Shown in pieces: positions 57,095 to 64,000 of a DNA stretch of 64,000 bases; position 1 is the first letter of the stretch; every line of letters begins with the position of its first letter. A model generated the notes under the pieces. That model made no database searches. It saw nothing but the letters and a program-made list of their open reading frames with translations, and was not told the origin of the DNA. Source of the DNA: Aradus depressus (taxonomy: Eukaryota > Arthropoda > Insecta > Hemiptera > Aradidae); NCBI GenBank assembly GCA_963662175.1, contig OY759217.1, positions 16,556,562 through 16,620,561 on the forward strand, read 5' to 3'. A program made the translations under genes and the position numbers.

Positions 57095-57480
57095 TTTGAG
57101 ACGCTATTAGTTAGTTCGTATTGGTCCTACCTCAAATCTGATACATTTTGTAAGTTGAAAATGTAATAAGGAACAGTTTATGTAAGAGACAATTTTTTGA
57201 TAGGTCTAACCATTTTCGCGTAAATCAAGCCAACGTCTAAAAAAATGTGTTTCAAGACATTTCAGGGTGCTTATCGGCATTTATCTCGCAATTCTGGCAA
57301 CTTACGAAACATTGTATTTCATTTCAAATGTGCCTTTTAGTTTTCCCTACAATTTTCATCGGAAAAAATGTTTATTAGATCATAACTATAAACGGTATCT
57401 TGTAAAATGTACATAGGTCCTGAAGTAAAGTAGACTTATTTTTCCGTCAAAACCTAATCAGATCTAAGTTAGCACATGAG
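57095..57480 (+). repeat. Dispersed repeat family R2, longest copy
   Basis: TTTTTTGATAGGTCTAACCA, TTATCTCGCAATTCTGGCAA, AAACCTAATCAGATCTAAGT. Confidence 0.75.
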
Positions 57481-57489
57481 AATCAGACA

Positions 57490-58620
57490 GACATCAAGAG
57501 GACATTGATCCATTGGAAACTCGATCTCGGATTTTAGCACGATTACAATACGTCCTTATACTAATGGTATAAGAAATATATTCAAGTGCATAATGAAGCG
57601 GAAAGAAAAGTGTGCATTGTCCCTTCCTACCTGGCCATTTTTAGAATTACGTATTATTCAACGAAAACCATATTCAAGACATTTGTTTCTTAATTTTAAT
57701 TCCCATGACTATCTCATAATATTTCTTACTATATAATTGTTATATAGGACAAGTGATGTTTATCTGTCCGTCATACAAAAACAATTTTGGAAACATTTTC
57801 GTTTTTGGAAACAATGTTTGGGAAACACATATATCATCATTAGAGTCAGTTTAACATGTCAGTGACCATTGTAAGCGCGACAAGGTTTTCACAGATGTTG
57901 CGGAAATTTTATATCCGGACAGTGAGGGGGTAGATACGCAATGGACAATTTTCCGTTATTAAAATAATGAGATAGAACATGAAAATGATAACGTTTTGTA
58001 ACAGTGAAAAGGAAGTTCTAAAGAAACAAAAAAAAAAAAAAAAAATGTATATAAAAAAGAAATCAGAGGTTAATTTAGTTGGTCGAGACAGAATGGGCCT
58101 TGTATTACAGGAAACGTAGGACGGACATAGGATGATAGTGTAGATAAGGAACGTTCCCATTAGCAGAAGTTACATGGGCCTAATAGGAACACACCCAGAA
58201 TGGGTAGTCTTTTTCAAGGGTTTGTTTTTTTGGATTGGTTGTATAATGAAGTCATCATCTGTTAGATGAAATAACCTTAAATGGAGACTAATTCAGGTCG
58301 TGTCATTCGGCAGTCGACCGTTAATCGAATTTGAATAACATTTTTTTTTGTTAAAATAAATAAATAACCAGACTGAGGCGGTGCTGGCAAAGAGACCTGC
58401 TGATATAGTCAGCAAAAATGGAAGGAGTGCTACTATTTGTGACTAGTTTCTCCGGACATGTGTTCTTTCTTCCCCTGGGTCTTCCTCCGCTTCTGGTCAG
58501 TGCTAGGCAGCTTAAGATGATCAGGGGGGGGGAGGGGGGGGGGATTACCCGGGCTCTTGCCTTTAATAATAATTGTTTACTATTATTATTCATCTTTTAA
58601 ATTGTCTATTACTTCACATA
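57490..58620. other. Intergenic, nothing recognised
   Basis: Poly-A near 58030 and G-rich tract near 58525; no gene. Confidence 0.4.
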
Positions 58621-58629
58621 TATACGACT

Positions 58630-59130
58630 AATATATTTACTTCAACAGTAATTGGGTTTTTTGTGTAAAGCCCACCCCTAATCCCTCCCCCCTTTCCCTT
58701 CGGCGATTTGACTGAAAAGTATGGAGTTATAGAGGCACGTATGAAATTTCGTGTTCATATATTCAGTTTATCGGGAGTTATCGTATTCACAGAGACCGAT
58801 GGGAAATTTTACTACCCAAGAAATTTTGTGTCTGTCTGTGCGTCTCTGAACACGATAATTTCTGAGACGATGATCCAAAACCTCATTAGGGTGAGAAGGA
58901 CCTATTAATTTTTAGTCAAATCGGCCAAAATGAATTGGGATTAGGGGGGAGGATTGCTTAACACAAAAACTCTAATAAATGTCGTTGTAATGAATCTATT
59001 GACAAAAAATTTCATATGTAAATTCAAAACTCCACGACACCTATTAATTTTCAGGGGAATCGGTCGAAGAGAAGGGACAGGATCAGATGAAGGCGGTTCG
59101 ACTCAAAAACCTTCGTATATTTCTCGGGAA
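58630..59130. repeat. Dispersed repeat family R1, two opposed pieces
   Basis: Plus-oriented unit at 58640-58790 (TAAAGCCCACCCCTAATCCC) and minus-oriented unit at 58900-59110 (ATTGGGATTAGGGGGGAGGA), making an inverted pair. Confidence 0.65.
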
Positions 59131-59620
59131 GTAACATTTGAGAATGAACCGCAATCAGTAGCAACAACGACAACAATAGTTTCGAATGTATAAGATGACA
59201 GACCGATGGAGAAGTGAACCAATGTCAACATTTGTCATTGATGAAACTAGGCAAAGCAGACGGAGGGAGCAGTCACTTGGCCCGGGATGCCATGTGTTGG
59301 CTAGCTGGAAGATATCCTGTTAGTGCCAGGCTATCAGAAGACAATGAGAAGACCATCCTTGAGCCCCGCGGCCAATCCGCCACAGTCCTTACCCTAATCC
59401 CATCCGACTCCCTGTCTCCCCTCCTACTAGACTCCCATCCAGAACAGGATTTATCATAAGGATCAATTGTTACGCATTCCGATACCGAATATGAAATAGC
59501 ACATGCGTCGGGTTATAAGCGGTCGCCGGGAGGCAACAATGGACATAATCCCTCTGTATAAAGCACTATAGTTCCCAAGAGATAAATGAGAAGAGAAGGG
59601 GACTTGGACAGGGTGGTATG

Positions 59621-59917
59621 TCCGGTACGCATGGCATGTAGAAAGACGGGTGAGGTGTCCGGTACGCATGGCATGTAGAAAGACGGGTGATGTGTCCGGT
59701 ACGCATGGCATGTAGAAAGACAGGAGATATGCCCGGTACGTATGGCATGTAGAAAGACGGGTGATGTGTCCGGTACGCATGGCATGTAGAAATACAGGTG
59801 ATATGCCCGGTACGTATGGCATGTAGAAAGACGGGTGATGTGTCCGGTACTCATGGCATGTAGAAAGACGGGTGATATGTCCGGTACGCATGGCATGTAG
59901 AAAGACGTTTCTGTGTC
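59621..59917. repeat. 37-bp minisatellite, eight units
   Basis: Units start at 59621, 59658, 59695, 59732, 59769, 59806, 59843 and 59880, exactly 37 apart; unit text TCCGGTACGCATGGCATGTA plus AGAAAGACGGGTGATGTG. Two unit variants (GTGTCC and ATGCCC) are interspersed. Confidence 0.96.
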
Positions 59918-59984
59918 AAACACAAATTGTTGGGACAACTTGAGATGTCTCATCAGCTCCTTTCTTACAGCAAAACAAAAACGG

Positions 59985-60300
59985 AATATTGTCATTTGCG
60001 CCCTACATCGGTGAGAGGTTCTTGCTAATGCAGGATAATGCCGGGCCCCGTAGAGCACGTATTGTGGATGACTACCTGAATGAGGTTAGAATTGAGTGTG
60101 ACCACCACGTAGTTCTGATTTAAATCCAATAGAACAGACCAACTTAAGCGACGGGGAAACATGGGTCCTAGAAGAGTTAGAAAGGGCTGTTGTCGAAGAA
60201 TGGGAAAACTTTCCTCAGGATTCGATCAAAAATCTTTTTCAGGGGATGCAAAAGCATTTAACCGACGTGATTTGTCCCAGAAGTGGAAACACACGGTATT
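59985..60300 (+). pseudogene. Tc1/mariner-type transposase C-terminal remnant
   Basis: FLLMQDNAGPRRARIVDDYL (second Asp region), then in a shifted frame PPRSSDLNPIEQ (Glu), then VLEELERAVVEEWENFPQDS. DD34E-type but frameshifted and lacking the N-terminal two thirds. A different lineage from the element at 11455; long inactive. Confidence 0.82.
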
Positions 60301-60309
60301 AAACAGTAA

Positions 60310-61500
60310 AAATTGTTTTTTTCTTCCAAGTTTGTCTTTTTTAAAATTTTTTTTTCCTTTCACTCATCATGTAATTTTTTCGTAAGTTACTATTAAATTT
60401 CATTTTTAAATGACTTACTTTTTCAACCAATAATATTTCAGATATGCAAAATATGAATAAACCTCATACATTACAATTTTAAGATGGTGCATTAATTTTG
60501 TCCATCGATGTATATATATTTTCTCTCTGACCTCTGATTTTCTTTATAATTAATAATAAAAATAATATAACGCATTATTATTTACATTATTATACTTACT
60601 TTGTTATTGGTTTTTTTTCTATTTTCTTTTTCACTAGTTTTTAATCATTGTCTGTCATTAACTTTTAAAAATGTTTTTAATTAATCTTAGAGGTCCCTTT
60701 TCTTTCTTCTTTATTCTGTCTCAATTTGCTGATAATGGTTTTCTTTTGTTTATTACTTTTGTTATTATTTATTATTTATTTTTTGTTTTAATTTAATTTT
60801 CATACACCACCCCATGCCCCCTATGTTGGACCCTACTTCGACATAGATGTATGTTGTAATATTTATTTATGAATTATTAATTTATTTACTTTTCAATTTT
60901 GAATGGTATTTTTCACAACGTAACAAAAAACTCATCCTTGAATGAAATACCGGCCTTGAACAAAGGATCCTTCTGCATCATCCCAACATAAAAAAAAAAA
61001 ATCTCCATAATTTTAATATTACTTAAAATTGTAGCCTCCACTGCTTAAATAAACCAAAATAAATTCAGATGAAAAATATTTTAAAACTATTAGTCAGCGC
61101 TACTGAAATTTAGGGGACCTCTAACACATAAGGTTATAGTAACCTTATTTTGTAAAATTGACTTCAAGTTTAAATTTCTACTATAAATATAATGTTGAAT
61201 AAGGTAAGTGTGTAGAAAATTTAGAACGTCGAAGAAGGTTCAAAGTATGCCTTTTTTTTTTTTTGGAAAAACATATAGTTATGGGTCAGGGCGAGAACTT
61301 GATACTGGAGAAGTTTAATTATTATAAATGAGAATTATTCAATTTCGTCTGTTTCTGCAATAGACTTTTCATAGCCAATATCACTGTATAATCTTCGATA
61401 TTTTACTCCTGGACTGTCAATTCTTAATACAGACTAGTTATTTTCGCATTATGTCAGAAATTATTTAAATGCTTGTTACGAAAATTCTCGACGTATAAAA
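60310..61500. other. AT-rich intergenic, nothing recognised
   Basis: TTTTGTCCATCGATGTATAT near 60495 may be the 3' end of the dead transposon. Otherwise featureless. Confidence 0.4.
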
Positions 61501-61565
61501 TAAAAAAAAAAATAAAAACAAACAACTTGTTTAACTTTTATATTGTCTAATTCCACATAAATATA

Positions 61566-61621
61566 TACATTAAGTGTACGAATTTCGGCATACGCCATCG
61601 TCAGCACAAAGTTCTAATGTA
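61566..61621 (-). ncRNA. Predicted type I hammerhead ribozyme (subfamily C), intact core
   Basis: Reversed: distal helix I TACATT/AATGTA (six pairs), internal loop, proximal GTG/CAC, CTGACGA (61598-61604), T, helix II GGC-GTAT-GCC, GAA (61584-61586), short helix III ATTCGT (A-U, U.G), cleavage base A (61577, triplet GUA). Every core base fits, and the two-part helix I is the feature expected of natural, fast type I hammerheads. Confidence 0.74.
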
Positions 61622-61655
61622 TTATGTATAAAGCCGAAATCTGTACACTTTATAT

Positions 61656-61880
61656 TAGTTAGTTATTGTGACTCATGCCCGGGCTTTAACTACGAGGCCA
61701 CATCCCCTACCACTACATCCCTCTTTCATCGCTCTCATGAACATGAGCTCGACTCTACTGTATGAGTCATAAATTTTGCCTACCTAGGTTGTTAATTCAC
61801 TTAGGTAGGGGTCTCTAACGAATACCTGAAATCACACAGGCTCGGGACCATCACTCAGCCGAAGGACGGCTTGCTCATGG
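61656..61880 (-). mobile_element. SINE copy, 5'-truncated, 9-bp target duplication
   Basis: ACTTTATAT at 61647-61655 and 61881-61889. Reversed body from TTAGTTAGTTATTGTGACTC to GACGGCTTGCTCATGG. Inserted in the subfamily C arm. Confidence 0.82.
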
Positions 61881-61904
61881 ACTTTATATATATATATATT
61901 TTAG

Positions 61905-62256
61905 AGAGGGCGCCGGTAGCTCAGTGGTATGCGTGCTTGACTTCTGAGCTCAAGGTTGTGGGTTCGTAGCCCGACCGAGGCCCTTAGTTTATTTTATCTG
62001 GGAGGTAAAATAAACTTAAGCACGCCGTCCTTCGGATGGGACGTTAAGCGATGGTCCCGAGCCTGTACGATGTCAGGTACTCGTTAAAGACCCCTGCCCT
62101 AGGTGAATAAAAATTTAGGGTAGGCAAAATTTAGGACTCCCACAGTAGAGTCGGGCTCATGTCCACCAGAGTGACGGAAGAGCGCTCTGGTAGTAGGCGA
62201 TATGACCTCGTAGTTAAAGCCCGGGCATGAGTCATAAAACCTAACCTAACCTAACC
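61905..62256 (+). mobile_element. tRNA-derived SINE, full length, reference copy, 12-bp target duplication
   Basis: TATATATTTTAG is duplicated at 61893-61904 and 62257-62268. The tRNA-like head has A-box TAGCTCAGTGG (61917) and B-box GGTTCGTAGCC (61961-61971), the RNA polymerase III promoter. A ~270-bp unrelated body follows (ATTTTATCTGGGAGGTAAAA ... GAGCGCTCTGGTAGTAGGCG), and the tail is ACCTAACCTAACCTAACC. It is the best-preserved of about twenty copies in the window. No protein is encoded; mobilisation would depend on a LINE. Confidence 0.95.
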
Positions 62257-62319
62257 TATATATTTTAGTGGAATTAGACATTATGAATATATAATATTGT
62301 TAGACGAATTTATCTTTAG

Positions 62320-62995
62320 GCGAATTTGTATTAAGGCGAATTTATCGTTAGATGAAGTTTCCGTGAATTTGTTTTAGACAAATTTACCCGATAATAACCA
62401 AAGCAGTTGTTCGCCCCAAAAAACCAACCAAGCAACCTTTAAACAAATTTAATAAGTGCCTAGCAGGTACCTGCCTACTCCCAGTTTATCACCCAACGAC
62501 ACGACGTCAGTAGAACTCTTCTGCAAGGACACAGTGGCGCCTCCATTGTCTTCCTTAACTACATATGTAGTGAGGAGGGGAAGGTAATTAAAAGATTAGG
62601 CTACATTTATTTATTCATATTAGTTCCAGGAAAACTTTAATTAATTACCATATAAAATTATTCCCATGAGTACAAAGCGTATACATATGCAAAGTGTGAA
62701 GGCCAATTAGGACCGTATATTGTGTTGTAAAGCAATGAAAAAATTATCAGCTTTGACCTGTAAACAATTATTTCGACCTAAATGACGAATGTAGCGTGTT
62801 CATTATTACAGTCATAAGAATACGTAGTATGTATTTAAGGGAATTAGGAGTCAGGGTGAAGTAATGGTCTGAGTGAAGGCCGGCGAATCATGGAACAGGT
62901 TGGCAATCTGCACAGTTTCTGGTGCTTTCCTGGTTTCAATGGTTCACGGAGGGATCCCTTCTTCCCTTTAGTCTGTTAATCTATTAACTTTTCGC
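62320..62995. other. Intergenic, nothing recognised
   Basis: An AAGGCGAATTTATC-type irregular repeat at 62305-62390; otherwise unassigned. Confidence 0.4.
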
Positions 62996-62999
62996 TCCC

Positions 63000-64000
63000 C
63001 CAACAAAACCAGTCGAATGTTTACGTTAATATATATAAATTTGTGTCGATACATGTATTCTAGTGGCAGTTATCAGAGTTTTTGTGTTAAGCTTCCCCTC
63101 TATTCCCCCCTTTTCTTTTGGTCAATTTGGATGAAAATAAATAGGCGTTGACGTTAGAGTGTTCTAAATTCACATATAAAATTTCGTGTTGATACATTTA
63201 TTCTATCAGGAGTTATCGTTGAAAACTCCGCATCGTATTTTTGACCAATTACATAACTTCCCCTAAACAGTAGACTCTCCCTTATCCGGCGTTGCCGGGA
63301 CCGACGTGACGCCCAATAACAGAAATCATCAATTAATGAGAAAAAATATACCTATCAATTAAAGCGTAAAAAAAAAGTGTTTTTAGGTGAGCTAAGGAAT
63401 AAAACACGTACCTATGTATTTTGTTGATAACATTTATTAAATTGACAAATATGTACATACTGAACATTGATGTAATATATGTACATATATTTATCCAAGC
63501 ATTAAAAATATATTTTGAAATCTGCGTTTAATTAAGTGAAAGTAATAAAATATTGTATTAGCGTTCCCTTCATTATAAATACAATGTACATTGTATATAT
63601 GTACAATAGAAATACATAAAAGATTCGTGAGTTACGGAATTATTATGTGCTTGTAAATACACCTGGCTCATATAATTGATAATCTAATAATTGAATGTTA
63701 CTTTTAGTTTAACAAATTTGATATTATTTTGCGAGCGCTGTTATCAGAACGCCGGATAAGGGAACGCACCGGTTAACAGAACGCCGGATAAGGGAGCGCG
63801 CCGGTTAACAGAACGCCGAATAAGGGAGAGTCTACTGTACTTCTTGTAGCTGGGGAAGTAGAATGGCCTGTTTGTGTGTGTGCCTGTAAACACGACAACT
63901 CCCATTAGAAAGGATGTTATGTGTGTGTCCAGAAACCCATAAGGACGACACCTATTGATTTTCAGCCAAATTGGCCAAAGGAATAGGGAGATTGGTAGGG
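63000..64000 (+). repeat. Dispersed repeat family R1, split by a MITE
   Basis: 63030-63265 (TGTCGATACATGTATTCTAG to ACATAACTTCCCCTA) resumes at 63838 (TACTTCTTGTAGCTGGGGAA). The joined hairpin CTTCCCCTA/TAGCTGGGGAAG is the family's end. It runs off the window edge. Confidence 0.75.
63268..63837. mobile_element. pogo-like non-autonomous DNA transposon
   Basis: Terminal inverted repeats CAGTAGACTCTCCCTTATCC (63268) and its complement ending 63837, next to TA on the right; on the left TA is followed by an extra AA. The CAG-start with CTTATCCG is typical of pogo/Tigger ends. The right end carries three ~32-bp repeats of AGAACGCCGGATAAGGGA. No transposase. Confidence 0.82.

Larger units (their letters stand above)
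61510..62300. repeat. Subfamily C foldback split by two SINEs
   Basis: The left arm (AACTTTTATATTGTCTAATT at 61532 onward) pairs with a right arm whose end, TTTTAGTGGAATTAGACATT, lies beyond two SINE insertions at 61656-61880 and 61905-62256. Confidence 0.8.

Noticed and set aside
59463..60058. Long minus-strand ORFs of 142 and 181 codons
   Set aside because: They are translations of the 37-bp minisatellite, open in several frames at once, with no start context or homology.
61917..61980. tRNA gene
   Set aside because: A and B boxes are present but the anticodon arm and acceptor stem are not those of a tRNA; it is the head of a SINE, repeated across the window.
1..64000. A complete Penelope-like element (reverse transcriptase plus GIY-YIG nuclease) driving the hammerhead repeats
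   Set aside because: No such coding sequence was found in any frame I examined; only non-autonomous copies are visible.

Overview
This window is a piece of an animal nuclear genome, most likely an arthropod and probably an insect. It is AT-rich, its genes are split by GT..AG introns, and it is crowded with transposons. It holds a transglutaminase of the annulin type, a divergent roadblock dynein light chain, a Jockey-type retrotransposon, a Tc1 transposon, and a tRNA-derived SINE whose tail resembles the insect telomere repeat. The species cannot be named from sequence alone.

Layout. 980-17124 (+): ten exons encoding the C-terminal ~556 residues of a transglutaminase with an intact Cys-His-Asp triad; its 5' exons lie outside the window. 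Its introns contain an intronless V-ATPase subunit E-like retrogene on the opposite strand (3005-3745), a nearly intact Tc1 element with long IR/DR ends (11455-13082), retrotransposon fragments, SINEs and several large palindromes. 17125-26273: repeats only. 26274-28947 (+): three exons of a roadblock/LC7-like protein, first exon not found. 28948-31988: repeats, including a palindromic element with target-site duplications. 32003-36238 (+): a full-length two-ORF Jockey-type element with a 14-bp target duplication. 36253-64000: essentially gene-free repeats, including a 142-bp tandem array, a 37-bp minisatellite next to a dead Tc1-type transposase, about ten of the roughly twenty SINE copies, and a pogo-like MITE.

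Main discovery. Scattered foldback repeats carry sequences that fit minimal type I hammerhead ribozymes: CUGANGA, helix II, GAA, a short helix III, an NUH cleavage triplet, and a matching helix I. At least five subfamilies (called A-E here) differ in every helix sequence but keep the pairing, and all carry one extra nucleotide, a U in every well-preserved copy, between CUGANGA and helix II. Helix III is (near-)self-complementary in most subfamilies (AACCGGUU, AGUACU, AGCCGGCU, ACGU), as expected for ribozymes that act as dimers. Two insertions (15385-15653 and 30030-30319) share one plan, a long palindrome plus a ~41-nt one-sided extension with an 11-12 bp target duplication. One of them has an unoccupied paralogous site in this window. 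Penelope-like elements and retrozymes are the known carriers of such ribozymes; the inverted-dimer plan fits Penelope-like elements. No Penelope reverse transcriptase is present here, so these copies are non-autonomous.

The host genes do not form a functional unit. They are ordinary housekeeping-type genes separated and invaded by repeats.
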